Shown: in pieces, positions 51,348 through 60,806 of the stretch | Layout: each line of letters starts with the position of its first letter | Numbering within the stretch: position 1 is the first letter of the stretch | Assembly: GCF_037023735.1 (NCBI RefSeq) | Contig: NZ_CP146069.1 | Coordinates: 3,141,501-3,205,500 of the forward strand | DNA from: Roseovarius sp. S88 | Lineage (GTDB): Bacteria > Pseudomonadota > Alphaproteobacteria > Rhodobacterales > Rhodobacteraceae | Reading direction: 5' to 3' | DNA: 64,000 bases | The notes under the pieces: model-generated | Told to the model about the DNA's origin: nothing | The model's input: the letters and a program-made list of their open reading frames with translations, nothing else | Databases searched by the model: none | Made by a program: the position numbers and the translations under genes

Positions 51348-52772
51348 TCACACCGCAAATAGCGGGAAACTGACGCCAATCGCCCAGGCCAGTGCAAGCC
51401 CAAGTGCAATGCCCGCCCCGGTCGGTCCAGACCGAAGTGCGCTAACCCGGCCCATATATCCAAAACTGAGGTAAAACAGAACAATCACCGGCGCGATCAT
51501 GACGAGAAAGAACAACGCATCGAAATCAAGCGCCACGGCAAGACCGAGCGAGGCTAGAAATGTGACCCGCGCCAGGATCCTTTGGGTCAGGGTTGCGCCA
51601 TAGCTCAAATTTGCATCGGCCAGCATGAAAGGCACCGCCCCCACACACAGTACTGCGATGATTGCCCAACGCTCAGGTGTGGGCCAGAAACTCGCGCCGT
51701 AGCGATCCAAAGCCAAGCCAAACACCGCAATCATCCAAAAGAGCAGCAGCACCAAACCTGCTGCACTGATTGGGCCAAGACGCCGCTTGGCCCAGACCAG
51801 AACACAAAGCTGCAGCGCGCCATAGATCAACAAGTGGACCATCAGGTAGTCTGCCACGAGAACAGGAAGGAATTCTGCTTCAACCAGCGTCGCAAGCGGC
51901 GGCGTCAAAAGCGCCGGACCGCCCGCCGCCAATAGCAACAGGCGCCAATTGATCGGCTCTGGTGTCGCCTGAGACCCGGGCGCAATTCGGGCCACAAACG
52001 GAAAGAACAATGTGACCGCGGCAAGCAATCCAACAAGTGCCCACCCAGTCTGTGCTGCTTTGGGCACATCATTCCGCTCAAAATACCCGTTCAGCCAGTC
52101 GAGCGCCGCTTCTCGCCCGGCCCGGGACTGCAGAATGGACACGTGTTCGACTGCGGGCGCGATAAACGCCGCGCGGCGTGCGCTTTCCTGCGCGGCTTCG
52201 GCCGTTTCAAGCGCAAACTCACGCAACCCCGGTTCCCACGCGCCAGTGATCAACAACATGTCGCACGGCCAGCTCTCGCTCACGGCCTCTGAGAAGGCCG
52301 ACAAGAGCACCAAAGGGCCAATGCCTTCGGTCTCATTTGCAACACGAATGAGAATATCGGTCGCCATGGAATGACCGAGCAGTGCAACAGGTGCATCGCC
52401 TTGTCGCGCGGCCTTAATCACCTCCTGTGTCTGCGCCATCAATAGTCGCGTCGTGCCGTTAATCGCATTTACATCACCCGACATGGGCGTTCTGTGGCGA
52501 CCATGTCCTTGAAAATCAAATGCAAAGACACGGTATCCGGCCTGCGCCAGCAGGTGCGAATATCCCTGCATCATCTGCCGAGACCCAGAAAATCCATGCG
52601 CCACGACCACCGCAGGCCCGTCCGTTTGCCTGTACAGTACTGTCACCGGTGTGTCGCCAACCAGACGATACGTGATCTCGATGCCTTTCCGAGCACCTTC
52701 AAGAACCCACAGGCTCCAGACCAACAAAACCAGCGCGCCCGCGAAACACCATCTGTTCCAACGAATAGTCAA
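51348..52772 (-). CDS. Alpha/beta-hydrolase with C-terminal membrane domain
   Basis: A 474-residue protein. An N-terminal helix leads to an alpha/beta-hydrolase domain (about residues 30-230): oxyanion region VVAHGFSGS, nucleophile elbow LGHSMATD, and a candidate catalytic histidine in APAVEHVSIL. The second half has about seven hydrophobic helices to the C-terminus. The fusion of a hydrolase with a polytopic membrane domain suggests action on a lipid or a substrate moving through the membrane. Substrate unknown. It is inserted between pdxJ and acpS, and co-directional with both. Confidence 0.78.
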   Translation of the reverse strand: MTIRWNRWCFAGALVLLVWSLWVLEGARKGIEITYRLVGDTPVTVLYRQTDGPAVVVAHGFSGSRQMMQGYSHLLAQAGYRVFAFDFQGHGRHRTPMSGDVNAINGTTRLLMAQTQEVIKAARQGDAPVALLGHSMATDILIRVANETEGIGPLVLLSAFSEAVSESWPCDMLLITGAWEPGLREFALETAEAAQESARRAAFIAPAVEHVSILQSRAGREAALDWLNGYFERNDVPKAAQTGWALVGLLAAVTLFFPFVARIAPGSQATPEPINWRLLLLAAGGPALLTPPLATLVEAEFLPVLVADYLMVHLLIYGALQLCVLVWAKRRLGPISAAGLVLLLFWMIAVFGLALDRYGASFWPTPERWAIIAVLCVGAVPFMLADANLSYGATLTQRILARVTFLASLGLAVALDFDALFFLVMIAPVIVLFYLSFGYMGRVSALRSGPTGAGIALGLALAWAIGVSFPLFAV

Positions 52773-52779
52773 TTCCGCA

Positions 52780-53217
52780 CTACTCTGATTTTTCGCGGTT
52801 TTGCATCAGGCTTAACTGATTGCCCGCCCCAAGTGTGTAGAAGAAGCGATTTGCAAGAAGATAGCCCAGCGCATAAAGGCCCAGAAGGATCAAAAACTGC
52901 TTGGAAAAAACCGGCGCGATGGCCAGTTTAGCAAATTCCGGGGCCACCGCAGGACCCGAATACGCAAGCCCGATGTTCAGCGTTAAGGCCACACCTGTCG
53001 CGACAATTGCAAACTGCCATGCCTGCGCACCGCGCGGCACAAATCTTTGCTGTTTTGCCACCTTCTGCCCCTCGACCAGCGCCGTGATCATCGCAGGGAC
53101 CATAAGCTGGGCCGCCGACCCCAGAGTTGTTCCTTGTGCTGCATTGAGCCAAAGCACCAGCTGCGCCACGCCAATGGCAACGGCAAGAAACACCAGCGCA
53201 TATCTTAGCCAAGTCAT
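52780..53217 (-). CDS. ABZJ_00895-like small membrane protein
   Basis: A 145-residue protein with four hydrophobic helices: residues about 5-23, 37-55 (weak), 67-87 and 103-125. It shows [15 protein letters not shown] and [22 protein letters not shown], which match my memory of the ABZJ_00895 family. Function unknown. Its start overlaps the pdxJ stop by 4 bp, and it is 7 bp from the hydrolase gene, so all are in one operon. Confidence 0.6.
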   Translation of the reverse strand: MTWLRYALVFLAVAIGVAQLVLWLNAAQGTTLGSAAQLMVPAMITALVEGQKVAKQQRFVPRGAQAWQFAIVATGVALTLNIGLAYSGPAVAPEFAKLAIAPVFSKQFLILLGLYALGYLLANRFFYTLGAGNQLSLMQNREKSE

Positions 53218-53984
53218 CCCGCAGGTCTGAGCGGCTCACCGCGCGCCTCGTCCATAATGCGGCGCATTTCATGGATCGCTGGAGCCAGCCCACGGTAAAT
53301 CGCCTCACCAATAATGAAATGCCCGATATTGAGTTCCATAACTTCGGGAAACGCCGCCACGGGCGCAACGGTTTCATAGGTCAGGCCATGCCCGGCATGC
53401 ACTTCAAGCCCAAGCGAATGCGCATAAGCCGACATTTCCCGCAGGCTTTTAAGCTCTGCGTCGCGTTCTTCAAAGCGCCCCTCAGAATGAGCATCGCAAT
53501 AGGCGCCAGTATGCAATTCAATCACCTGGGCTCCTATTCGGTTTGCCGCATCAATCTGCTTGGAATCCGCCGCGATAAAGATCGAAACCCGGCACCCGGC
53601 CTCGCGCAAAGGTCCAATGAAATGCGCCAGCTTGTTTTCCTCGCGCGCCACTTCCAACCCGCCTTCCGTGGTGCGCTCTTCTCGCTTTTCGGGCACAATA
53701 CACACCGCATGCGGTTTGTGGCGCAAGGCAATCGCCTGCATTTCATCGGTTGCCGCCATCTCAAAGTTAAGCGGCACGTCCAGCGCAGCCATCAGACCGT
53801 CAATATCCGCATCAGAGATATGCCGCCGATCTTCGCGCAGATGCGCCGTGATCCCGTCTGCCCCGGCCTCTTCGGCCAGCTTTGCGGCACGGATCGGATC
53901 CGGATAATCCCCACCGCGCGCATTCCGCACAGTGGCGACATGGTCAATATTCACGCCCAAACGCAGATCTCCGGCGGATGACAT
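53214..53984 (-). CDS. pdxJ: Pyridoxine 5'-phosphate synthase
   Basis: A 256-residue PdxJ, the last ring-forming enzyme of the DXP-dependent vitamin B6 pathway. It condenses 3-amino-2-oxopropyl phosphate with DXP. Seen: [36 protein letters not shown], and [11 protein letters not shown] and [13 protein letters not shown] near the end. All are expected active-site loops of the TIM barrel. Length is typical. Confidence 0.96.
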   Translation of the reverse strand: MSSAGDLRLGVNIDHVATVRNARGGDYPDPIRAAKLAEEAGADGITAHLREDRRHISDADIDGLMAALDVPLNFEMAATDEMQAIALRHKPHAVCIVPEKREERTTEGGLEVAREENKLAHFIGPLREAGCRVSIFIAADSKQIDAANRIGAQVIELHTGAYCDAHSEGRFEERDAELKSLREMSAYAHSLGLEVHAGHGLTYETVAPVAAFPEVMELNIGHFIIGEAIYRGLAPAIHEMRRIMDEARGEPLRPAG

Positions 53985-54095
53985 GGCACTCTCCTTGCTC
54001 TGAGTCTCGCTCTTGTTTTCAACCTAGTGCGATTTTTCCAAACCGTCAGCCAAAAGCGGATTGACCGTTCCAAGAATGGCAAAAGAGGCCTTAGC

Positions 54096-54767
54096 CTAAA
54101 CTCCGCTATCCTTGGCCTTAGATTTTGCCTTTTTCTCTGCTGCCTTTTCCTTGAAGGCATCCAGTTTTGCCTTGATCCGCCCTTTTCGGCGGTTCTGATA
54201 GGCCTGGATCACCGGAAGACTCAGATAATACGCGACAAATCCAGAAATAAGGCCAGGAATGATACCGCCCACCATGTAAGGGAAAAACACCTCGTCATAG
54301 AATATCTCAAGCCGTGTCCAATCGACATGTGCATCTGTAAAGATCGCCCAGATATTGTCTTTCAGATCCCGCCCTGCATCGACAAACTTCGCACCCAGCG
54401 TGCCATGCTCTTCGAACTCCGGCACATTGCGGATCCCCAGAAGGAAATACCCGGTCTGAAGCGAAGACGCTCCAATCGCCAGAAACGTCAGCGGATTGCC
54501 GACAAACGTCGCCAAGAGCGACGCAACGATATTGCCCCGCATAATCCACGCCAACCCGGCGGCCAGAAAGAAGTGCAGCCCAAAGAAGGGAGAAAAAGTG
54601 ACAAAGACCCCCGCAAAAATCCCACGCGCGATCCGATGCGGCGGATCCGGCAGGCGACGGACCCGATGTTTCACATATTGGAAAGCTCGCGACCAACCAC
54701 TCTTGGGCCACAGAAATTGCAATGTGGCCTTCCACCAGGGCAGCTTGTCTCGGCGCTTAAAGACCAC
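54096..54767 (-). CDS. DUF2062 membrane protein
   Basis: A 223-residue protein with the DUF2062 pattern: ARGIFAGVFVTFSPFFGLHFFLAAGLA, then ATFVGNPLTFLAIG, and a C-terminal helix GGIIPGLISGFVAYYLSLP. The tail is very Lys/Ala rich. Function is unknown. It lies 15 bp after the (p)ppGpp gene and 111 bp before pdxJ on the same strand. Confidence 0.85.
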   Translation of the reverse strand: MVFKRRDKLPWWKATLQFLWPKSGWSRAFQYVKHRVRRLPDPPHRIARGIFAGVFVTFSPFFGLHFFLAAGLAWIMRGNIVASLLATFVGNPLTFLAIGASSLQTGYFLLGIRNVPEFEEHGTLGAKFVDAGRDLKDNIWAIFTDAHVDWTRLEIFYDEVFFPYMVGGIIPGLISGFVAYYLSLPVIQAYQNRRKGRIKAKLDAFKEKAAEKKAKSKAKDSGV

Positions 54768-54782
54768 TGGAAGCGGCTCCTG

Positions 54783-56933
54783 TTACTCGTTCTTTCCAGG
54801 CTCAGACCCATTGCCCAAACCAAGCGCGACATCCCTGAACCGCTCAACCGCGGCCACGTCGCTCTCAGCTTCCACAACAGAAATCACCCCATGCAGGTGT
54901 TCTGCATCTCTGAGTTCTACGTCAACCATGAGCCTGTAAAAATCCGGTTTCCGGTCAATGAATGTCAGGTCAGAGATATTGGCCTTCTGTTCTCCGATCA
55001 ATGTGCAAATTCGTCCAAGTACCCCAGCGTCATTGCCAATCGTTACATCAAGCGTCACATCGTAAACAGCCGGATGCCGTCCCCCATGCCAATGAAGGTC
55101 CACCCAGCGCTCAGGCTGCTCTTCAAAGCTTTGCAAGGTTTCGCAATCAATGGCATGCACGACAACCCCTTTGCCACGGTATGTAATCCCGACAATCCGC
55201 TCGCCCGGTAAGGGTTGGCAACATGGCGCGCGATCAAACCGCTGATCAGGGGCCAGACCGATCACCGCACGGTCCCAGCGCACCTCGGCCCCTGTACCAG
55301 GCGACAGATCGGGATAGACCGCGTTCAAAACCTGTTGTGTTGTCAATTCCGCACTGCCCAGACGGGCCAGAACCTCATCGTGGTTCTTCAGTCGCAGGGT
55401 TTTTGCCACACGTTCAAGTGCCTTGTCGGTGGGCTTTTTGCCGACATGTTCAAACGCCGCACGCGCCAGTTCCCGACCAAGGCGAATATACCGATCCCGA
55501 TCCAATTCCCGCAACGCCCGCCGGATCGCCGCACGCGCTTTGCCGGTGGTGGCAATATCCAACCATGTGGCCTGCGGTGTCTGCCCATCTGCGGTGATGA
55601 CATCGACCGACTGACCGTTTTTGATCCGCGTCCAGAGCGGTACACGCATACCGTCCACTTTGGCCCCCACACAGGCATTGCCGATCCGCGTGTGAATGGC
55701 ATAGGCAAAATCAATCGGTGTCGCCCCGCGCGGTAGCTTGATCACATCCCCCTTGGGCGTAAAACAAAAAACCTGGTCCGAATACATCTCCAACTTGACC
55801 GCTTCGAGGAAGTCTTCGTGATCTTCCTCTGCATCAAACTGTTCTGTTAGTGACGAAATCCACTTCGCCGGATCCACGGCAAACGGGTTTTCTGCGCGCT
55901 CACCATCTCTGTAGGACCAATGCGCCGCCACACCCGTCTCGGCCACCTCATGCATTTGCCGTGTGCGGACCTGCACCTCGACAAGCTTACCGTCCCGCCC
56001 AGAAACCGTAGTGTGGATCGACCGATACCCGTTCGACTTCGGCTGACTGATGTAATCCTTGAACCGCCCAGGCACCGCGCGCCAACGCCGATGAATGACC
56101 CCCAGCACGCGGTAGCAGTCCTCTTCTGTTCCCGTGACCAGGCGAAAGCCATAGATGTCGCTTAGACGGGAAAATCCCATCTCTTTTTCCTGCATCTTGC
56201 GCCAGATTGAGTAGGGTTTTTTTGCGCGGCCCAGAATATCGGCCTCTATCCCGGCCTCATCTAACTCATGGCGCATATCGCCCGTGATCCGCTCAATCAC
56301 ATCGCCAGCTTCCTTTTGGAGCGTGATGAACCGCCGCATGATCGAAGCCCGCGCCTCGGGGTTGATGACGCGAAATGCCAAATCCTCCAACTCTTCGCGC
56401 ATCCATTGCATGCCCATACGCCCTGCAAGAGGCGCATAGATATCCATAGTCTCGCGCGCCTTCTTGAGCTGTTTTTCAGGCCTCATGGCCCGGATCGTGC
56501 GCATGTTGTGCAAACGGTCCGCGACCTTCACCAGGATCACACGCAGATCTTTCGACATTGCCATAAAAAGCTTGCGAAAGTTTTCAGCCTGCTGAGTTTC
56601 AGTGCTCGACAGCTGCAGATTGGTCAGTTTCGTAACGCCATCCACAAGATCGGCCACTTCCCGGCCAAATCGCTGCGCCACAATATCAAAAGAGGCGCGC
56701 GTGTCTTCAATCGTGTCATGCAAAAGCGCCGTGACAATCGTCGCATCATCAAGCCGCTGTTCGGCCAATATGGCGGCGACAGACACAGGATGCGTGAAAT
56801 ACGGCTCACCGGAATGCCGGTACTGCCCCTCATGCATATCGCGGCCAAACTCAAAGGCATCGCGAATCAAGCTCTCGTCGGTTTTGGGGTTATAGGCGCG
56901 AACCAGATCAATCAGGTTATCGGCAGCAATCAT
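54783..56933 (-). CDS. Bifunctional (p)ppGpp synthetase/hydrolase (RelA/SpoT homologue)
   Basis: A 716-residue Rsh enzyme that makes and degrades the alarmone (p)ppGpp. The N-terminal HD hydrolase shows YFTHPVSVAAILAEQ and LLHDTIEDT. The synthetase region follows with GRAKKPYSIWRKMQ and YGFRLV. A TGS domain (CFTPKGDVIKLPRGATPIDFAY) and a C-terminal ACT domain (SDLTFIDRKPDFYRLMVDVEL) are present. Both catalytic centres look intact, so it should be bifunctional. Usual position near rpoZ. Symbols used elsewhere: rsh or spoT. Confidence 0.95.
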   Translation of the reverse strand: MIAADNLIDLVRAYNPKTDESLIRDAFEFGRDMHEGQYRHSGEPYFTHPVSVAAILAEQRLDDATIVTALLHDTIEDTRASFDIVAQRFGREVADLVDGVTKLTNLQLSSTETQQAENFRKLFMAMSKDLRVILVKVADRLHNMRTIRAMRPEKQLKKARETMDIYAPLAGRMGMQWMREELEDLAFRVINPEARASIMRRFITLQKEAGDVIERITGDMRHELDEAGIEADILGRAKKPYSIWRKMQEKEMGFSRLSDIYGFRLVTGTEEDCYRVLGVIHRRWRAVPGRFKDYISQPKSNGYRSIHTTVSGRDGKLVEVQVRTRQMHEVAETGVAAHWSYRDGERAENPFAVDPAKWISSLTEQFDAEEDHEDFLEAVKLEMYSDQVFCFTPKGDVIKLPRGATPIDFAYAIHTRIGNACVGAKVDGMRVPLWTRIKNGQSVDVITADGQTPQATWLDIATTGKARAAIRRALRELDRDRYIRLGRELARAAFEHVGKKPTDKALERVAKTLRLKNHDEVLARLGSAELTTQQVLNAVYPDLSPGTGAEVRWDRAVIGLAPDQRFDRAPCCQPLPGERIVGITYRGKGVVVHAIDCETLQSFEEQPERWVDLHWHGGRHPAVYDVTLDVTIGNDAGVLGRICTLIGEQKANISDLTFIDRKPDFYRLMVDVELRDAEHLHGVISVVEAESDVAAVERFRDVALGLGNGSEPGKNE

Positions 56934-56969
56934 TGCGCTCCGCTTCCCCAGGCAGGGTGCGCGCGGGGC

Positions 56970-57323
56970 TTAGCCCTGCCCCTGCGCCTCCATCAACGCC
57001 CGAAGCAGTTTTTCTTCGGACATATCATCTTCGGCAGGCTTCTCGGCCTCATCCCCCATCAAAAGCGCCATCGAGTCCTCTTCGGGCTCGTCCACTTCGA
57101 TCTGGTTCTGGTTCGATTCAATCAGACGTTCCCGCAGATCATCCGCCGGCTGGGTCTCTTCTGCAATCTCGCGCAGGGCCACAACCGGGTTTTTGTCATT
57201 GTCACGATCCACAGTGATCGGCGAACCTGCGGAAATCTCACGCGCACGATGCGCCGCCAGCATGACCAGATCAAACCGGTTCGGGACCTTATCAACGCAA
57301 TCTTCTGTTGTGACGCGGGCCAT
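56970..57323 (-). CDS. rpoZ: RNA polymerase omega subunit
   Basis: A 117-residue omega subunit that helps assemble RNA polymerase. The conserved start [30 protein letters not shown] and [12 protein letters not shown] are seen; the C-terminal acidic extension is longer than in E. coli, as common in alphaproteobacteria. GGAGG precedes the ATG. It lies 36 bp upstream of the (p)ppGpp gene on the same strand, matching the usual rpoZ-spoT order. Confidence 0.95.
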   Translation of the reverse strand: MARVTTEDCVDKVPNRFDLVMLAAHRAREISAGSPITVDRDNDKNPVVALREIAEETQPADDLRERLIESNQNQIEVDEPEEDSMALLMGDEAEKPAEDDMSEEKLLRALMEAQGQG

Positions 57324-57626
57324 ATGACCTCCGAATTGGGCAAATGTCTCAAGAAGCCCTGTTCCTAAAGACTATGGCATATGTTTACAAGCACAGATTT
57401 GCGCCTGTCCGCCGCGGATTCGCGCCTATTTCCCCCATGAAACACAGCAAATCGAGACAGGTCGTCGGTATGGCAGTATTTCCCGCAAGGAAAGACACCC
57501 GAATCCCTTGACGCCTCAAGCCTTTGACCGTAAAGACGCCCAACGTAATTAGGGGCGCTGCCTAGGGCGGTGCCCATTTGTATTGAGAAGGCGGCACATC
57601 GCCCGCCCCAACACGAGGATAAACCC
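57324..57626. promoter_or_regulatory. rpoZ-rpmB divergent intergenic region (303 bp)
   Basis: No gene is supported here. It holds the two divergent promoters; the plus-strand one is listed separately. I could not place the rpoZ promoter with confidence. Confidence 0.5.
57508..57536 (+). promoter_or_regulatory. Promoter of rpmB
   Basis: TTGACG (57508-57513), a 17-base spacer and TAAAGA (57531-57536) form a good sigma-70 promoter. It would give a leader of about 85 bases before the rpmB start. Confidence 0.6.
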
Positions 57627-57917
57627 ATGTCGCGCCGCTGCGAACTGACCGGAAAAGGCCCGATGGTTGGCAACAACTCGAGCCATGCAAACAACAAGAC
57701 CCGGCGCCGTTACCTGCCGAACCTGAACGACACGACGCTGCAATCCGAAACGCTCGGCCGTGGCATCAAACTGAGGATCTCCGCAGCCGCATTGCGCAGC
57801 GTGGACCACCGCGGTGGCCTCGACGCTTTTTTGGCCAAAGCCAAGGACTCCGAGTTGTCGGACCGCGCATTGAAGGTCAAAAAAGAAATCGCCAAGGCGC
57901 AGGCCGCCAGCGCTTAA
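57627..57917 (+). CDS. rpmB: 50S ribosomal protein L28
   Basis: A 96-residue L28, a large-subunit ribosomal protein. The family start [20 protein letters not shown] and [12 protein letters not shown] are seen, and the length is that of the alphaproteobacterial form (longer than the 78 residues of E. coli). The start ATG follows GAGG. An in-frame extension from 57570 is a chance opening. It is monocistronic, with a strong terminator 24 bp later. Confidence 0.97.
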   Translation: MSRRCELTGKGPMVGNNSSHANNKTRRRYLPNLNDTTLQSETLGRGIKLRISAAALRSVDHRGGLDAFLAKAKDSELSDRALKVKKEIAKAQAASA

Positions 57918-57941
57918 GGGTATGGTAAGCTTAATTTTAAG

Positions 57942-57967
57942 GCCCTGCCGCAAACGGCGGGGCTTTT
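57942..57967 (+). terminator. Intrinsic terminator of rpmB
   Basis: Nine-bp stem GCCCTGCCG (57942-57950) / CGGCGGGGC (57955-57963), one G-U pair, loop CAAA, then TTTT. Confidence 0.92.
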
Positions 57968-58102
57968 CGCATTTCCGGCACTTGCTGTTACGCACCCAAT
58001 ACTCCAGAGTGTTTCACACCCCAGAAACGCAATTGGGTATAGCTTAACAAGCCCGTAACGTGTTTTGCGCACAAAACATCCAAGCAATAAGTTTGCGCGA
58101 AC

Positions 58103-58804
58103 CTATGCTCCTTTTACGGCCAAAACCTCCTCCACCCAGACCGGCACAACCTCACTTGCTTTGCCGCGACGGTGCTCAGCAAAATCACGCGACGCCGAGG
58201 ACGTCTCAAGATTCAATTCCACCGTATGCGCCCCCATCCGCCGGGCGTGCTGACCATATGCCGCCGCCGGATAAACCTGCCCGGATGTGCCAATTGCGGC
58301 AAAGAGATCTGCCTCTGCCAGAGCGGGATCAATCACCTCCATCGCATAGGGAATTTCCCCAAACCACACGACATCCGGGCGTGTCGCAGGCACCTCGCAT
58401 TTGGGGCAGGGATCATCAGGTGACATGACCAAGGGGGCCTGCCATCGGTGCGCGCACGCATGGCACAGCGCTTTGGCCAGTTCGCCATGCATATGGATCA
58501 CGTTCTGGCTGCCTGCCGCCTCGTGCAGGCCGTCCACATTTTGCGTAATAACAAGCACTTCTCCCTCAAAATCTGCCTCAAGCCTCGCCAGAGCAAAATG
58601 TGCCGCGTTCGGCTTGGCCTTTGCCGCCTGCGCCCGGCGCGCATTGTAGAATGCATGCACCAAAGTTGGGTTGCGCTCAAAACCCTCAGGCGTGGCCACA
58701 TCCTCAATCGCGTGCTGCGCCCAAAGCCCGCCTTCGTCGCGAAACGTGCCCAACCCGCTTTCAGCGGAAATTCCAGCACCACTTAAAATGACAATCTTTT
58801 TCAT
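58103..58804 (-). CDS. cobB: NAD-dependent protein deacylase, sirtuin
   Basis: A 233-residue Sir2 protein that removes acetyl or succinyl groups from lysines using NAD. Seen: ILSGAGISAESGLGTFRDEGG, ITQNVDGLHEAAGS, catalytic HMHGE, and a zinc site CHAC...CPKC. The Tyr-x2-Arg motif (AFYNARRA), linked to desuccinylase activity in class III sirtuins, is present. The gene stands alone, divergent from the site-2 protease gene. Confidence 0.93.
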   Translation of the reverse strand: MKKIVILSGAGISAESGLGTFRDEGGLWAQHAIEDVATPEGFERNPTLVHAFYNARRAQAAKAKPNAAHFALARLEADFEGEVLVITQNVDGLHEAAGSQNVIHMHGELAKALCHACAHRWQAPLVMSPDDPCPKCEVPATRPDVVWFGEIPYAMEVIDPALAEADLFAAIGTSGQVYPAAAYGQHARRMGAHTVELNLETSSASRDFAEHRRGKASEVVPVWVEEVLAVKGA

Positions 58805-58911
58805 GCCTTAGTTTTGCTCAACTTTCCCGGTATTCGACCCTGAAACCATATTAGGCCCATCATATTAGGCCCATGTTGCGCAAAAGTCTTTAAGTACCTG
58901 GAATTATTACT

Positions 58912-59625
58912 GTGTTCAACGACAACAACCCAATTTTCGAGTTCCGTGGCCCCTTTGGTGTGCCGATCCAGATTGGGGCATCTCTTGTGATGCTTTTGGG
59001 CTTCTACTTCTACACGGGTGGAAGCGATGTCGCCTGGACGGCAACCTTTATCGCTTTGCTCTTCGTATCGATTTTCCTGCATGAACTGGGTCACGCCTGG
59101 GCCTGTCTGATTCAAGGCGTGCCTGTGCGGCGCATCATGCTCTATGGCGGCGGCGGGTTTTGCGAACGCGCGCGCTCTGCCTCAGCATACGAGCAGGAAT
59201 TCATCGTCGCTATGGGCCCAATTGTGAACATCGTGCTATGGGCCGTGTTTTCGTTGATCTCCAATGTCATGTGGGACAGCATCTTTGCCCAGGCATCGGC
59301 GTATGAAAACCCGGAAATCCTGTTCAACAGCCCACAAGCCACCATTGCCGAAGTTCTTGGGCTTTTTGCCTATATCAACGGATTCCTTGCGATCTTCAAC
59401 TTGATCCCGGTTCAGCCACTTGATGGCGGCAAGCTCTTTCATCTGGGCCTCTTGCGCATCCTGCGTCAAGATTATGCCATGGTCATCACAGGTGCTGTCG
59501 GCCTTATCCTGTCTGTGATCTGGATCCCTGCCATGTTGATCGCCTTTGGCCTTGGGTGGTGGATTTTGTTCTTCATCCCATCTATTCCCCTGCATTGGTC
59601 AATGATGAGACAACGCCTGGCCTGA
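58912..59625 (+). CDS. Site-2 protease family zinc metallopeptidase (M50)
   Basis: A 237-residue intramembrane protease-like protein with about six helices. The zinc site HELGHAWA lies in the second helix and the second-motif NLIPVQPLDGGKL follows near residue 167. Members cleave membrane-bound regulators such as anti-sigma factors; the substrate here is unknown. It starts with GTG and its ribosome site is weak, so the exact start is slightly uncertain. Confidence 0.88.
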   Translation: MFNDNNPIFEFRGPFGVPIQIGASLVMLLGFYFYTGGSDVAWTATFIALLFVSIFLHELGHAWACLIQGVPVRRIMLYGGGGFCERARSASAYEQEFIVAMGPIVNIVLWAVFSLISNVMWDSIFAQASAYENPEILFNSPQATIAEVLGLFAYINGFLAIFNLIPVQPLDGGKLFHLGLLRILRQDYAMVITGAVGLILSVIWIPAMLIAFGLGWWILFFIPSIPLHWSMMRQRLA

Positions 59626-59792
59626 TCAACGCCTGCTCGAAGGTCGGTTAGCAAACCAATCCCTTCACGTTCGACGAACCTCTGCGCAAACCCGCTTCAA
59701 AAACTGCGAAAACCTGCTATGTCTGCGCCAAGCTTGGGCAAAAGACCCCAAGCAGCGTGACAGAGTACGAGCAGTAAAATGAGTTCTCCAAG

Positions 59793-60473
59793 ATGAAGCC
59801 CGTCGGCATCCTAGGCGGCATGGTTCCGCAGACCACAGTTCTTGTGATGCAAAAGCTTTTGTCTGCCACGCAGACGCAGGATGGCAGCAATCACATCCCG
59901 CTGATCCTCAATCACAACCCGCAACTACCGCCGCGCGTGACCCTTGTTGACGGCGATGACGACCGCGAACCCATGCCTGCCTTGATGAGCATGGCACAGG
60001 ATCTTGAACGCGCGGGCGCACAAGCGCTCGCCATGCCGAATGTCGAAGCGCACCACTATTCCCTGGCCGTCAGCCACGCCACGACCTTGCCGTTCCTTGA
60101 TATAATTGAATTTTCCGCGACGCAGGTCCAAGCGAGCGGCGCAAACAAAATTGGCCTCTTGGCGGCACCGGCCTGTCGCACATTCGAGTTGTTCGATGCA
60201 ATCTTCGATGCCAAGGGGCTGACACCTGTTTGGCTGAAAGACGAATTAGGAGTGTCCAATCTCATCGCCGCCGCCAAAAGCGGAAATCAGAGCGCCGATC
60301 TTGAACAGAACCTGCAAGCCATAGCGAACGATCTTTTAGATCAAGGTGCCGAACATATCCTTGTCGCCAACACAGAGCTTTCACCACTGCAGGGTGCCCT
60401 GCCCAATGACATGCCAACAACTGACAGCCTGACCTGCCTGTGCAACGCGATTGTCACCTTCGCCAAAAGCTAA
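59793..60473 (+). CDS. Asp/Glu racemase-family protein lacking both catalytic cysteines
   Basis: A 226-residue protein with the Asp/Glu racemase fold outline: VGILGGMVPQTTVLVMQKL at the N-terminus and MSMAQDLERAGAQALAMPN. Active racemases use one cysteine per lobe (PCNTAH and GCTE motifs). Here those sites read MPNVEAHH (Asn83) and VANTEL (Asn193). Conventional two-base racemisation is therefore unlikely. It might use other chemistry, bind a ligand, or be another branch of the superfamily. The rest looks intact, so it is not a simple pseudogene. Confidence 0.7.
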   Translation: MKPVGILGGMVPQTTVLVMQKLLSATQTQDGSNHIPLILNHNPQLPPRVTLVDGDDDREPMPALMSMAQDLERAGAQALAMPNVEAHHYSLAVSHATTLPFLDIIEFSATQVQASGANKIGLLAAPACRTFELFDAIFDAKGLTPVWLKDELGVSNLIAAAKSGNQSADLEQNLQAIANDLLDQGAEHILVANTELSPLQGALPNDMPTTDSLTCLCNAIVTFAKS

Positions 60474-60482
60474 AACTGGATT

Positions 60483-60806
60483 TTAAGTGCGCACCTTGGA
60501 CAACTCATTGCGCAACATCTCGGCCTCTTGCCGCGCCTCTCGCAACCCATCCATGGTCGCCGAAAGCTCAGCTTCGGTTTGCGTCAGCTGATTGGTCAAC
60601 TCCGCCTCCCGCTGCTGCAGATAAGTGATCGCCTGATCACGTGTCTCTTCTGCATCATGAAGCTCTTGCGACATGCGCTCCAGCTCACCCACATCGGATG
60701 GCAGCACACGGGTAAAACGGTGCACCAGCCAATTGGCGAACCAGCCCATGCAAAACGCCACGAACAGAACGATCGCCGTTGCTATGATGAATTCGGTTCT
60801 GTTCAT
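60483..60806 (-). CDS. Membrane-anchored coiled-coil protein
   Basis: A 107-residue protein. One N-terminal helix (FIIATAIVLFVAFCMGWFA) is followed by about 70 residues of heptad-like, Glu/Gln/Leu-rich sequence (ELERMSQELHDAEE, ELTNQLTQTEAELSAT). This suggests a cytoplasmic or periplasmic coiled coil, probably dimeric. No family recognised. The start overlaps the stop of the OmpA/BON gene by 4 bp, so the two are translationally coupled and may work together at the envelope. Confidence 0.75.
   Translation of the reverse strand: MNRTEFIIATAIVLFVAFCMGWFANWLVHRFTRVLPSDVGELERMSQELHDAEETRDQAITYLQQREAELTNQLTQTEAELSATMDGLREARQEAEMLRNELSKVRT

Noticed and set aside
54027..55211. 394-codon plus-strand ORF
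   Set aside because: Antisense to DUF2062 and the (p)ppGpp gene; no family pattern in its translation.
56268..57368. 366-codon plus-strand ORF
   Set aside because: Antisense to the (p)ppGpp synthetase and rpoZ genes; shadow frame.
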